Positions 27,168 through 35,887 of a stretch of DNA of 64,000 bases are shown piece after piece. A program made the translations under genes and the position numbers. Source of the DNA: Fluviibacter phosphoraccumulans (lineage in GTDB: Bacteria > Pseudomonadota > Gammaproteobacteria > Burkholderiales > Rhodocyclaceae); the NCBI RefSeq assembly GCF_016110345.1, contig NZ_AP019011.1, positions 930,001 to 994,000 of the forward strand, read 5' to 3'. How positions within the stretch are numbered: the first letter of the stretch is position 1; each line of letters begins with the position of its first letter. The notes beneath the pieces were generated by a model. The model did no database searches, was not told where the DNA came from, and saw only the letters and a list, made by a program, of their open reading frames with translations.

Positions 27168-27994
27168 AACGTCTTCATGATGGTACACATGTCGGTCGCG
27201 ATACCGCTGACCAAGTACTGAGTCACCGCCTTAGACGCTTGAGCCAGTTCAGCAGCCTGTTTCGGGGATGTTTTACTGTAATGGTTCAGTGTCACCGAGC
27301 CCGTCGTCCCACTGTTGTAGCTGTAACGTCCGATTTGTTTGAGGCTGCGTGTTTCATATACCCGGATGAACGCAGCACCTTCTAGCGTATCGTCTTTAAG
27401 GCCGGACCGTAGTTTCATGTTGACGACTCCGGCCTGTAAAAAAAAGCGGTAGGGCGCGGCGCTTTCCTTGAAACCACCGGGAAGCACCAAGTGCGATTGT
27501 GTCCATTTGATGCTTTGAGGATCTAGGGTCTCAGGGTAGATGGCAGATTCAATACCGCATTTTTTAAGTTGATCCGCGAGTTTTTGCGACAAGTACACGG
27601 GCAGATTAACTGCTTCAATCGCTTGGGCGATCTCTTGGCTACCGACATTTTTGGATGCTGACTCTTCCGCACTGGAAGCTGCTGCACTACCAGCAGTGGA
27701 TCCGACAAGACTACCCATAACGCCCGCCACGGGGCCAACCATCATGCTACCGATGAACCCACCTATAGTAGATGTTTTGTCAGAAATATAGGCAGTTTCT
27801 ACAGCGCCGCTTGGAATGATCAACACCTGGTAATTGGCCGACCTGACTGGCTTTTGCGGCCGGTCATCGACAACCTGGGCTGCTTTGCCAGACTGGTTGA
27901 TCTTGAAGGGCCCAGAGACACAGCCCGAGACAAGGATACATAAAGCCAGCGCCAGCAGTCGGCGGGCGGGTGCAGAGCTAAGCGGCAGCGGCAT
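27164..27994 (-). CDS. Predicted lipoprotein of unknown function
   Basis: A 276-residue protein with a signal peptide ending in the lipobox LVSGC, so it is probably lipid-anchored in the outer or inner membrane. A Gly/Ala/Ser-rich region near residues 80-115 (GGFIGSMMVGPVAGVMGSLVG) resembles a glycine zipper. I do not recognise a family or catalytic residues. The start was chosen for a typical signal peptide; an ATG six codons earlier (28012) is also possible. The gene is convergent with uvrB. Confidence 0.7.
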   Translation of the reverse strand: MPLPLSSAPARRLLALALCILVSGCVSGPFKINQSGKAAQVVDDRPQKPVRSANYQVLIIPSGAVETAYISDKTSTIGGFIGSMMVGPVAGVMGSLVGSTAGSAAASSAEESASKNVGSQEIAQAIEAVNLPVYLSQKLADQLKKCGIESAIYPETLDPQSIKWTQSHLVLPGGFKESAAPYRFFLQAGVVNMKLRSGLKDDTLEGAAFIRVYETRSLKQIGRYSYNSGTTGSVTLNHYSKTSPKQAAELAQASKAVTQYLVSGIATDMCTIMKTF

Positions 27995-28131
27995 CTTGAG
28001 GTTTGTGCACATTTGTCGTAATTATGGAACAATGCAAGTAAATAAGTGAATAGCACATAATAAAAGCTGTTGTGGGCTCAGAGGCGACCACACTGAGTAA
28101 CAACCGTAACGTGTTGAATCGGGGGAGGCGA

Positions 28132-28662
28132 ATGACCAGAGTACTCTTCGTTTGTATGGGCAATATTTGCAGATCGCCGACGGCCGAGGCCGTTTTCCGG
28201 AGATTTGCCGCGCAGCGCGGCTTATTGGGCGAGCTTGAAATCGATTCTGCGGGTACGCATGGTTACCACGTAGGAGAGACGCCGGATGCACGCACACAGA
28301 GAGCGGCTGCCGAGCGTAAATACGATTTGTCTGAACTGCATGCGCGCAAAGTGGCGCCAGAAGACCTCGAGTATTTTGACTTGGTGCTGGCGATGGATCG
28401 CAGCAATCTGGAATCGCTGCGTAAGCTGTGCCCGGCAAATCGCCTGCATCGGCTGAAATTGTTTATGAGCTATGCCCGTCAGTTTGATGACGATGAAGTG
28501 CCAGATCCGTACTATGGTTTGGCGCATGACTTTGATCTGGTCCTCGACATGATTGAAGATGCGGCAGAAGGTCTACTCGACAGTATTCTGCGCGAGCGTG
28601 GCGATAAGGAATCCGCTAAGCCAAGTGCCAGATCCCTGGCCAACAAAGAGAATGCAAATTGA
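28132..28662 (+). CDS. Low molecular weight protein tyrosine phosphatase
   Basis: A 176-residue phosphatase. The catalytic P-loop CMGNICRS (pattern CxxxxCRS) stands near the N-terminus and the general acid in VPDPYYG near the C-terminus. The start was chosen at MTRVLFVCMGN, preceded by a strong GGGGGAGG ribosome-binding site. About 20 polar residues extend past the usual end. Substrates of this family include tyrosine kinases of capsule synthesis and arginine phosphates; none is indicated by the neighbours. It is followed by a bidirectional terminator. Confidence 0.92.
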   Translation: MTRVLFVCMGNICRSPTAEAVFRRFAAQRGLLGELEIDSAGTHGYHVGETPDARTQRAAAERKYDLSELHARKVAPEDLEYFDLVLAMDRSNLESLRKLCPANRLHRLKLFMSYARQFDDDEVPDPYYGLAHDFDLVLDMIEDAAEGLLDSILRERGDKESAKPSARSLANKENAN

Positions 28663-28686
28663 GCCATTCTTTGCAGCAGCAGCAAT

Positions 28687-28717
28687 AAAAAAAACCGCGC
28701 CTGAGCGCGGTTTCTTA
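28687..28717. terminator. Bidirectional intrinsic terminator
   Basis: The nine-base stem AAACCGCGC/GCGCGGTTT has a CTGA loop and A- and T-rich flanks on both sides. It separates the phosphatase gene from the convergent rne gene. Confidence 0.9.
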
Positions 28718-28735
28718 TTGGGCAAACCCCGCAGA

Positions 28736-31378
28736 TTATTCTTTACGGGTTTCAACCATTTGCAGCGGTTCTTCTACGACAACCGGCTTGACGCGCGGTG
28801 CACGCGGTTTGCGCACCGGCTTTTCCGCGGGTGCTGCTGCCACGCTGGCGCGTTTGCTTGGATCGGTTTCCACCATTTGCAAGCCTACAGCTTCCAATGA
28901 AACCGGTGCCGATACCACTGGGGCAGGTTTTGGTGTGGGTGCTACCATCGGGGCTGGCGCCGCTTCAATTGGCGCTACCGGTGCGACAACGGGTGCCGGT
29001 GTTGGCGCCGGGGCAGAGACCTGCGGTGCTGTTTCAACAACCTGGGCAACGACTGGCGCCGTTTCCTGAATGACCGGTGCGCTCACTGGTGCAACAGCCT
29101 CGGCCACTGATACGACCGGCGCTGTTACGGCCACAGGTGCCGCGTCGACATTTTGCTCAACCACATTGTCGACTTGACCTTCACCGCTCTGTTGCGGACG
29201 ATCGCCACGTTCACGGCGACCACCACGGCGGCCACGGCGACGGCTATTACCATTGCTGCCTTCACCTGTGGTTTCGGTCGGCACAGCACCTTCCGTCGTT
29301 ACCAAGTTTGGATTTTCTACAGGGTTGGTAGGGGCTTCACTGGTGTTGTTTGGGCGACGATCACGACCACCGCGGCGGCGGTTGTTGCCAGCATTTGTTT
29401 GACCGACGTCTTCCGTGCTTGCTCCTTCCGTTGGGGCGGCAGCACGCTCGCCACGGTTGTTGTTACGACGGCCTTCCTGACCTTCGCCACGTTGAGTGCG
29501 TTCGCCGCGTTCACCACGGACCTGACGGCCTTCACTGCGAGGACCGCGTTCGCCACGAGCCTGACGACCTTCGCTATCCGCGCCTTGACGACGACTGTTG
29601 CCACGGGCACCTTCCCGCGGTTCACGGGGTGTGCGAGGACGCGCCACTTCAACCGGTGGTTTTTTCTTGTTGTCGCCGCTTAACCAGCTAAACAGCTTGG
29701 TAATAAAGCCAGTCTTTTCTTCAGGCACTCTTTCCGGCGGGGTCGTGGACTCCATCGAAATCGGGGCCGGTTGAGCCGGTGCGATATTACGAATCGCAGC
29801 GGTCGGACGGTTCTGGTTCTTCTGTTGCTCAGCGGCGTAAGCTGGGAGCTCAGCCAGTGACTGATCGACCATCTTGTAAGAAGGTTCGCGCATGTCGTCC
29901 TGATTCAATTCGTCATGACGCAGGCGCTGAATGTGGTGCGCTGGTGTTTCCAGATTCTTGTTCGGCAGCAGCAAGATCGTGATCTTGTGACGCAGTTCAA
30001 TGGCCTGAATATCCGCACGCTTTTCGTTGAGCAGGAAGGTGGCAACATCCACTGGCACCTGTGTATGCACGGCTGCCGTGTTTTCCTTCATGGCCTCTTC
30101 TTCGAGGATACGCAGGATGTGCAGTGCGGCTGATTCCGTAGAACGAATGTGACCCGTGCCGGTACAGCGTGGGCAGGTGATATAGGAGGTTTCAGCCAGG
30201 GCAGGGCGCAGGCGCTGACGCGATAGTTCGAGCAGACCGAAACGGCTGATCTTGCTGGTTTGAACACGGGCGCGGTCGTGATGCAAGGCATCGCGCAGAC
30301 GGTTTTCGACTTCGCGCTGATTACGGGCGCTTTCCATGTCGATAAAGTCGATAACGATCAAGCCACCCAAGTCACGCAGGCGCAACTGACGGGCGATTTC
30401 ATCGGCCGCTTCCAGGTTGGTTTTGAGCGCCGTTTCTTCGATATCGCTACCCTTGGTCGAGCGACCTGAGTTAACGTCAACCGACACCAGGGCTTCCGTG
30501 TGGTCGATCACAATGGCACCACCGGCCGGCAGGTTGACCTGACGGGCGTAGGCTGATTCGATCTGATGTTCGATCTGGAAGCGCGAGAACAGGGGCACGT
30601 CGTCGTGATAACGCTTCACACGATTGACGTTGCCCGGCATGACCTGGCTCATGAATGCTTGAGCCTGCTCAAAAATATCATCGGTATCGATGAGAATTTC
30701 GCCGATGTCGGCTTGGAAGTAGTCGCGGATTGCACGAATCACCAAGCTGCCTTCTTGGAAAATCAGCAGGGGTGCGTTGTTGTCTTTGGCGACCGAATCA
30801 ATGGCCGTCCAAAGTTGCATCAGGTAGTTTAAATCCCACTGCAGTTCTTCGGCCGTGCGACCGATAGCGGCGGTGCGAGCGATCAGGCTCATGCCTTCCG
30901 GGACGGTAAGTTCAGCCATGGCATCGCGGAGTTCCGAGCGGTCATCCCCTTCGACGCGACGTGAAACACCACCGCCACGAGGATTGTTCGGCATCAGCAC
31001 CAGATAACGGCCGGCCAGAGATACGTAGGTGGTGAGGGCGGCGCCCTTATTGCCACGTTCGTCCTTGTCGACCTGAACGATGAGTTCCTGTCCTTCTTTC
31101 AGGGTCTCCTGCATCTTGGCGCGGCTACCTTCGCCATTGGGGGCGTAGTACTCGCGGGCAATTTCCTTAAAGGGCAGAAAACCATGGCGCTCGGCACCGT
31201 AGCTAACGAACACCGCTTCCAGCGATGGTTCGATGCGGGTGATAACGCCTTTGTAAATGTTGCTCTTGCGCTGCTCTTTGGCAGCAGATTCGATGTCGAG
31301 GTCGATGAGCTTCTGGCCTTCGACAATAGCGACGCGCAATTCTTCAGCTTGCGTCGCATTGAATAACATGCGTTTCAT
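28736..31378 (-). CDS. rne: Ribonuclease E
   Basis: This endonuclease governs mRNA decay and rRNA/tRNA processing. The 880-residue protein has the S1 RNA-binding domain (about 35-120), the DNase I-like catalytic core with VDVNSGRS and IDFIDM, which carry the metal-binding Asp residues, and the zinc-link CPRCTGTG near 404. The C-terminal half is disordered: an Arg/Gly/Glu-rich stretch (about 570-720) likely binds RNA, and a Pro/Ala/Val-rich tail follows and ends in short basic and hydrophobic motifs that may scaffold partners. It is divergent from rluC with a long leader between. Confidence 0.95.
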   Translation of the reverse strand: MKRMLFNATQAEELRVAIVEGQKLIDLDIESAAKEQRKSNIYKGVITRIEPSLEAVFVSYGAERHGFLPFKEIAREYYAPNGEGSRAKMQETLKEGQELIVQVDKDERGNKGAALTTYVSLAGRYLVLMPNNPRGGGVSRRVEGDDRSELRDAMAELTVPEGMSLIARTAAIGRTAEELQWDLNYLMQLWTAIDSVAKDNNAPLLIFQEGSLVIRAIRDYFQADIGEILIDTDDIFEQAQAFMSQVMPGNVNRVKRYHDDVPLFSRFQIEHQIESAYARQVNLPAGGAIVIDHTEALVSVDVNSGRSTKGSDIEETALKTNLEAADEIARQLRLRDLGGLIVIDFIDMESARNQREVENRLRDALHHDRARVQTSKISRFGLLELSRQRLRPALAETSYITCPRCTGTGHIRSTESAALHILRILEEEAMKENTAAVHTQVPVDVATFLLNEKRADIQAIELRHKITILLLPNKNLETPAHHIQRLRHDELNQDDMREPSYKMVDQSLAELPAYAAEQQKNQNRPTAAIRNIAPAQPAPISMESTTPPERVPEEKTGFITKLFSWLSGDNKKKPPVEVARPRTPREPREGARGNSRRQGADSEGRQARGERGPRSEGRQVRGERGERTQRGEGQEGRRNNNRGERAAAPTEGASTEDVGQTNAGNNRRRGGRDRRPNNTSEAPTNPVENPNLVTTEGAVPTETTGEGSNGNSRRRGRRGGRRERGDRPQQSGEGQVDNVVEQNVDAAPVAVTAPVVSVAEAVAPVSAPVIQETAPVVAQVVETAPQVSAPAPTPAPVVAPVAPIEAAPAPMVAPTPKPAPVVSAPVSLEAVGLQMVETDPSKRASVAAAPAEKPVRKPRAPRVKPVVVEEPLQMVETRKE

Positions 31379-31785
31379 ACTTGGTGCTCCAAAAGCACCG
31401 GCACGGGCATTCCCGCTGGCAGGGTCACTACTGCAATCGATGGCCTTCCGGGCGGCGTGCTCTCAGGGCGAGGCAGGGGATATCCTGTGTGGATCCCAAG
31501 CCGGACGTACGGACAAGGTAGATCGACTACGACCGGCAGGTAGCATCTCGGGGATGAATACCTGCCGTTGCTGCATTCGGGACTGCATACGCCGGGCGTG
31601 TGTCAGTCGGTGACGGCCGCTTGTGTTCGTCTGGGCGGGTCGTCATAGCCCGGTCTGGCTGCACCGGATGGTCACGAATCACGAACGCGTGGATCGACGA
31701 TCTCGGGTCGGAATCCGGGCAGATCGATCCGGTATTCAACCGGAGAGACGACCTGCTGGCAGCACAAACGTGTAGAGTATAAGGT
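31379..31785. promoter_or_regulatory. Long rne leader / rne-rluC divergent intergenic region
   Basis: No gene was found in these 407 bases. In Escherichia coli the rne 5' leader is long and lets RNase E regulate its own mRNA; the same is likely here. A perfect nine-base inverted repeat (CGGCAGGTA at 31534-31542 and its complement at 31559-31567) could form a stem in the leader. A TATAAG-like box lies just before rluC. No clear rne promoter was found by eye. Confidence 0.5.
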
Positions 31786-32877
31786 ATGTCACGCAGTAAT
31801 AGAACGCCAACGCGCCCATTAAAAGAAAAAACTTCGCATTCGCGCGGGGTTGCCGTCAAAAATCACATAAAACCAACGTCTTATGACGCAAATATAGCAC
31901 CCGTTAAGCAAGCGGTAGCAGCCCCGGCCGTGCAACACCGGATCGTGGGGGAAGAAGAAGCTGGGCAACGCTTGGATAATTACCTCCTGCGCCATTTGAA
32001 GGGCGTCCCCAAAAGCAAGGTGTACCGCATCGTTCGTAGCGGCGAGGTTCGCGTTAATGGCGGACGTTGTCAGCCGGATCAGCGCTTAGTCGCAGGTGAT
32101 CAACTCCGTTTGCCGCCGGTTCGCTGCCAGGTTTTTTCGGAAGAAAAGCCGCCAGTCGCGCCATTGGTTGATCTGCCCATCCTTTATGAGGATGAGGCTC
32201 TGATTGCGCTCAACAAACCCTGTGGCATCGCTGTGCACGGGGGGAGCGGTTTGGCCTGGGGCTTGATCGAAGCACTGCGCGCGCAGCGGCCAGAGGCGCG
32301 CTTTCTGGAATTGGCTCACCGACTGGATCGCGAAACCTCTGGGGTGCTGCTGGTCGCCAAGAAACGAGCAGCATTGGTCGGTTTACACGATATGTTTCGT
32401 GAGCAAAAGGGCGACAAACGCTATTTAGCGCTTGTAAGGGGTGTCTGGACTGAAAAGTCGGTCCAGGTAACGCTGCCGCTCTATAAATATCTCACGCCAG
32501 AGGGAGAGCGGCGGGTGCGTATCGCCAAAGGACGGGATCTGCAGTCTCCCGAAGTGAAGCCGGCCGAAACGCATTTTCGCCTCAAAAAGCAGTATCCGGG
32601 TTATGCGTTGGTTGAAGCCAAGCTCAAAACAGGCCGCACGCACCAGATTCGGGTGCATCTGGCCGCCTTGGGTTACCCCATTGTTGGTGATGACAAATAT
32701 GGCGATTTCACACTGAACAAGTCGCTGGCGAGCAGCAAACAGCTGGAGCGCATGTTTCTGCATGCAGCAAGCATGCGTTGCAAGCATCCTGTAACGGGGG
32801 AGGTGCTTCATTTCGAAGCGCCATTGCCGCCAGAGCTTGATCGTTTTCTGACGCTGATTGAGCGCCATAACTCTTGA
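31786..32877 (+). CDS. rluC: 23S rRNA pseudouridine synthase RluC
   Basis: RluC makes three pseudouridines in 23S rRNA (955, 2504 and 2580 in E. coli numbering). The 363-residue protein has an S4 RNA-binding domain (AGQRLDNYLLRHLKGVPKSKVYRIVRSGEVRVNGGR) and the catalytic motif HRLDRETSGVLL with the essential Asp. The first 45-50 residues are a basic extension not found in most RluC proteins and no good ribosome-binding site precedes this ATG, so the true start may be further in. Position divergent from rne is conserved in proteobacteria. Confidence 0.93.
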   Translation: MSRSNRTPTRPLKEKTSHSRGVAVKNHIKPTSYDANIAPVKQAVAAPAVQHRIVGEEEAGQRLDNYLLRHLKGVPKSKVYRIVRSGEVRVNGGRCQPDQRLVAGDQLRLPPVRCQVFSEEKPPVAPLVDLPILYEDEALIALNKPCGIAVHGGSGLAWGLIEALRAQRPEARFLELAHRLDRETSGVLLVAKKRAALVGLHDMFREQKGDKRYLALVRGVWTEKSVQVTLPLYKYLTPEGERRVRIAKGRDLQSPEVKPAETHFRLKKQYPGYALVEAKLKTGRTHQIRVHLAALGYPIVGDDKYGDFTLNKSLASSKQLERMFLHAASMRCKHPVTGEVLHFEAPLPPELDRFLTLIERHNS

Positions 32878-33545
32878 TGAATAACATGAATAAACGGCGC
32901 TATGATCTTGTTGTTTTTGATTGGGATGGCACGCTGCTTGATTCCACAACGGCCATTGTTCGTGCCATCCAGGCGGCGAGTGTCGACGTAGGCGCCGAGA
33001 GACCGACGGATGAGCGGGCGCGTTATGTCATCGGTATGGGTTTGCTGGAGGCGTTGAAATATGCGGTCCCGGATTTGCCGGAATCCCGTTATGACGACCT
33101 CGTTCACGCTTACCGTAAGCATTATTTATCCGGGGACCACGAACTTAGCTTGTTCGACGGCGTTGAAGCATTATTGCAGGCGTTGCAAGCAGAACACCGC
33201 TGGGTGGCTGTAGCCACCGGCAAAAGTCGTCAGGGCTTGGATCGGGCTTTAGCGCATAGCGGCTTGGGGCGTTATTTTGATACCACGCGAACGGCTGATG
33301 AGACCCGTGGCAAGCCGCACCCACAGATGCTGGAAGAGATTATTGAGCAGTTTGCCGTTGATCCGGAGCGCACCTTGATGATTGGTGATACGACCCATGA
33401 TTTGCTCATGGCGCAAAATGCCGGGGCAAAGGGTTTGGGGATCACCCACGGGGCACACCCGGTTTCGGCGCTCTTGGATTGTGCGCCGGTGGGGATGGTT
33501 AATTCAATACCTGACCTGGCAAACTGGTTGATAAAGAACGGATAA
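32877..33545 (+). CDS. HAD-family phosphatase (Gph-like)
   Basis: A 222-residue haloacid dehalogenase-type phosphatase. The nucleophile motif is VFDWDGTLLDST, motif II is ATGKSRQG and motif IV MIGDTTHDLLMA. It resembles phosphoglycolate phosphatases and the HAD gene commonly found after rluC; the substrate is not known. The ATG shares one base with the rluC stop, so the two genes form an operon. Confidence 0.88.
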   Translation: MNNMNKRRYDLVVFDWDGTLLDSTTAIVRAIQAASVDVGAERPTDERARYVIGMGLLEALKYAVPDLPESRYDDLVHAYRKHYLSGDHELSLFDGVEALLQALQAEHRWVAVATGKSRQGLDRALAHSGLGRYFDTTRTADETRGKPHPQMLEEIIEQFAVDPERTLMIGDTTHDLLMAQNAGAKGLGITHGAHPVSALLDCAPVGMVNSIPDLANWLIKNG

Positions 33546-33560
33546 CCATTTGTTTGCAAT

Positions 33561-34292
33561 CTATTTCTTGAACAAGAAAACGGCTGGGCGTTTGTCCAGA
33601 TTCGGTGCGCCCGCCTTTTTCCAGGCTTGAACCGTTTGCGTCATCAGCAACTGGCTTGGCATGGTGAGGTCAGCCGCGACACACAATTGCGTATCCGGTT
33701 TTAGACCGTTAATCAGACTCTCGAAGAATGCTCGGTTGCGGTAAGGGGTTTCAATCACAATCTGTGTTTGACCCTGGCGACGCGATTCGTCTTCCAGTCG
33801 TGTTAACGCTTGTTTGCGCCCAGCCTCGTCTTGCGGCAGGTAGCCATGAAAGGCAAAATTCTGTCCACCGAGGCCAGATCCCATCAAGGCAAGGAGCAGG
33901 GAAGAAGGGCCAATATGGGGCCTGACGGGGATATTGCGTTGGTGAGCACGCTTGACGAGATCGGCACCCGGGTCCGCCACTGCAGGGCAACCCGCCTCAG
34001 AAAGCATGCCAATTGCAAAGCCTTGCGCAATTGGCACCAAAAGATCGTCCCAATCGCTTGTTTTAGCATCGGATTTGCCCATTTTGCCGCGTCCAGGCAA
34101 TTCCTTAATGCTTAATTCGGCAATAGGCACGGGCATTTGTACTGTTTTAAGGAAGGCGCGCGCACTTTTGGCGTTTTCAACAACGAAATGACGTAAGCTT
34201 CGTGTTAAATCCAGCACATCAGCCGTTAGGGACAGCGCTGGATCTGCTTCGGAAAGTTCGCTCAGTGGGACTGGTATCAGGTGTAAGGTCAT
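33561..34292 (-). CDS. SAM-dependent methyltransferase, tetrapyrrole methylase fold (RsmI-related)
   Basis: A 243-residue protein of the tetrapyrrole methylase superfamily, close to RsmI, which methylates C1402 ribose in 16S rRNA. The core shows SEAGCPAVADPGADLVKRAH and the IGPSSLLLALMGSGL substrate loop, typical of RsmI-like proteins. The N-terminal half is more divergent than in true RsmI, so the exact target is uncertain. It is 16 bases downstream of maf on the minus strand and probably shares its transcript. Confidence 0.8.
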   Translation of the reverse strand: MTLHLIPVPLSELSEADPALSLTADVLDLTRSLRHFVVENAKSARAFLKTVQMPVPIAELSIKELPGRGKMGKSDAKTSDWDDLLVPIAQGFAIGMLSEAGCPAVADPGADLVKRAHQRNIPVRPHIGPSSLLLALMGSGLGGQNFAFHGYLPQDEAGRKQALTRLEDESRRQGQTQIVIETPYRNRAFFESLINGLKPDTQLCVAADLTMPSQLLMTQTVQAWKKAGAPNLDKRPAVFLFKK

Positions 34293-34308
34293 GGCGTATC
34301 TCTTCGCT

Positions 34309-34944
34309 TTAAACCAGCAGCGGGTTTAGCCCCGCATGGCGCAACAATCGGCACAAGGCGATGAGGGGTAAACCCACCAATGCCGTTGGGTCATCGCCAC
34401 TCAGTCGATCCAGCAAGGCGATGCCCAACGCCTCGGATTTGGCTGAACCGGCACAGTCATAAGCGGGTTCTCGTTTGAGGTAGGCCTCGATTTCTTCCAG
34501 GGTTAACGTTCTGAATTCGACCTCGGTGCTGACTAATTCCTCATGCGCCTGACCGTTGAGCGCGTCATGAAGGCATAACGCAGTCTCGAAAACAACGGTG
34601 TTGCCGCTCAGGCTTTGTAACTGGGCAACGGCTTTGTCGTGGTTTCCCGGTTTGCCAAAGACCCGGTCGCCCATTACCGCAACCTGGTCACTGCCGATGA
34701 TGAGGGTGTTGCGTTGGTCTGCCGAAAGCTGATCAGCCACAGCTTTGGCTTTTTCTCGGGCAAGGCGGCGTGCGGTAGCAGCGGGGTGTTCTCCGGCCAG
34801 GGGCGATTCATCAATATCGGGGCTAACAATACGGAAAGGAATGCCCAGGCGCTCAAGCAGCGCCCGGCGGTAGGCAGAGCTGGAACCAAGAATCAGTGTA
34901 CGGCGAGGGGTTTTTCCAGTTTCAGGCTGGGGCAGCGTGGTCAT
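34309..34944 (-). CDS. maf: Maf-family nucleoside triphosphate pyrophosphatase
   Basis: A 211-residue Maf protein. Such enzymes hydrolyse modified pyrimidine nucleotides or m7GTP and act in housecleaning. The family start motif is LILGSSSAYRRALLERLGIPF, followed by SPDIDES and IIGSDQVAVM. The gene is divergent from yceD; maf-yceD-rpmF-plsX is a conserved order. The subgroup (YceF type, m7GTP) is likely from the context. Confidence 0.93.
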   Translation of the reverse strand: MTTLPQPETGKTPRRTLILGSSSAYRRALLERLGIPFRIVSPDIDESPLAGEHPAATARRLAREKAKAVADQLSADQRNTLIIGSDQVAVMGDRVFGKPGNHDKAVAQLQSLSGNTVVFETALCLHDALNGQAHEELVSTEVEFRTLTLEEIEAYLKREPAYDCAGSAKSEALGIALLDRLSGDDPTALVGLPLIALCRLLRHAGLNPLLV

Positions 34945-35049
34945 GTTTAGTGCGCTTTCAAAGGCTTGGCGATCAATATTGCAAGAAAACAGTCAACAAT
35001 TTGTTCTGCCGATGGTATCATTCGCCGTTTTTCAAAGGGACAGGTCTGG

Positions 35050-35571
35050 ATGTCGTCTGCCGATTTGCAGGAAAGTTTTGACCCCAATATCATTGCCCGC
35101 GATGCATTCGCGATCTGCGTTGATATGCCGGTGTCCGCTTTTCCGCGTTTGGTGGACTTGCTGACCAGTACGAACGGCGTGGTTCGCGTAACGCTGAAAG
35201 CCTCAATGAGTGCTGATCAGCGACCAACCACTACCATCGGGCTGGTTGCGACTCTGGAACAGTCCTGCCAGCGCTGCCTGCAGCCGGTGACGGTGGTTGT
35301 AGACCACGTGCACACCGTAGAGTGGGTGGCGGATGAGGCAGAGCTGGCCCGTCTGGATGCGTCTGAAGAAGCTTTGGATAATCCGGACTGGGAGTTTTTG
35401 CCGATGCCAGTGCCTCCGAAGGTGTGTACCTTGGACTTGGTGGAAGATGAACTGATTCTTTCGCTACCCATCGTTCCGCTGCATGAGGTCTGTGCGCTGC
35501 CAGAAGCGGCGCCTGAACCGGCAGAAGATCATCCGTTCGCCGCGTTGGCGCGCCTCAAGCGCTTGAATTAG
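35050..35571 (+). CDS. yceD: Large ribosomal RNA subunit accumulation protein YceD (DUF177)
   Basis: A 173-residue DUF177 protein. The conserved Cys pair is seen in SCQRCLQPV and the closing acidic region in LVEDELILSLPIVPLHE. In E. coli YceD is needed for normal 23S rRNA levels. The start MSSADLQESFDP was preferred over the longer frame from 34966, whose first residues overlap the maf promoter area. It is followed by rpmF, as in most proteobacteria. Confidence 0.88.
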   Translation: MSSADLQESFDPNIIARDAFAICVDMPVSAFPRLVDLLTSTNGVVRVTLKASMSADQRPTTTIGLVATLEQSCQRCLQPVTVVVDHVHTVEWVADEAELARLDASEEALDNPDWEFLPMPVPPKVCTLDLVEDELILSLPIVPLHEVCALPEAAPEPAEDHPFAALARLKRLN

Positions 35572-35648
35572 GCATTCTTTCCGGAACCTAGTTCCGAGAG
35601 TCGATTAGCAGTAAACCAGGCAATATTGATTTAATCAGGAGTAACAAC

Positions 35649-35828
35649 ATGGCTGTTCAACAAAACAAAAAATCCCCATCGAAGCGTGGCATGCACCGTG
35701 CCCATGACTCCTTGAGCAACCCAGCGCTGGCCATCGAGCCGACGACGGGTGAAGTTCATCGCCGTCACCACATTTCGCCGTCGGGTGTTTACCGCGGCAA
35801 AAAGGTTATCAAGACGACCGAGGCCTGA
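35649..35828 (+). CDS. rpmF: 50S ribosomal protein L32
   Basis: A short gene of 59 codons. The product begins MAVQQNKKSPSKRGMHRAHD and ends in a basic tail, a clear L32. An AGGAG ribosome-binding site precedes the ATG by seven bases. L32 sits near the peptidyl transferase centre of the 50S subunit. The zinc-binding Cys residues of some L32 proteins are absent, so this is the zinc-independent form. Confidence 0.97.
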   Translation: MAVQQNKKSPSKRGMHRAHDSLSNPALAIEPTTGEVHRRHHISPSGVYRGKKVIKTTEA

Positions 35829-35835
35829 TCGAGGC

Positions 35836-35859
35836 TGGTCAGGATTTTTAGCCTGACCA
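35836..35859 (+). promoter_or_regulatory. Hairpin between rpmF and plsX
   Basis: A perfect eight-base stem (TGGTCAGG and its complement CCTGACCA) with an eight-base loop lies between the two genes. No T-run follows, so it more likely stabilises or partly terminates the transcript than ends it fully. Confidence 0.5.
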
Positions 35860-35887
35860 CACCGTTAACCGTGAGCTTTGAACGGAA

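Noticed and set aside
29153..29691. Long open frames antisense to the RNase E tail
   Set aside because: They arise from the biased Arg/Gly codons on the other strand and show no family features.
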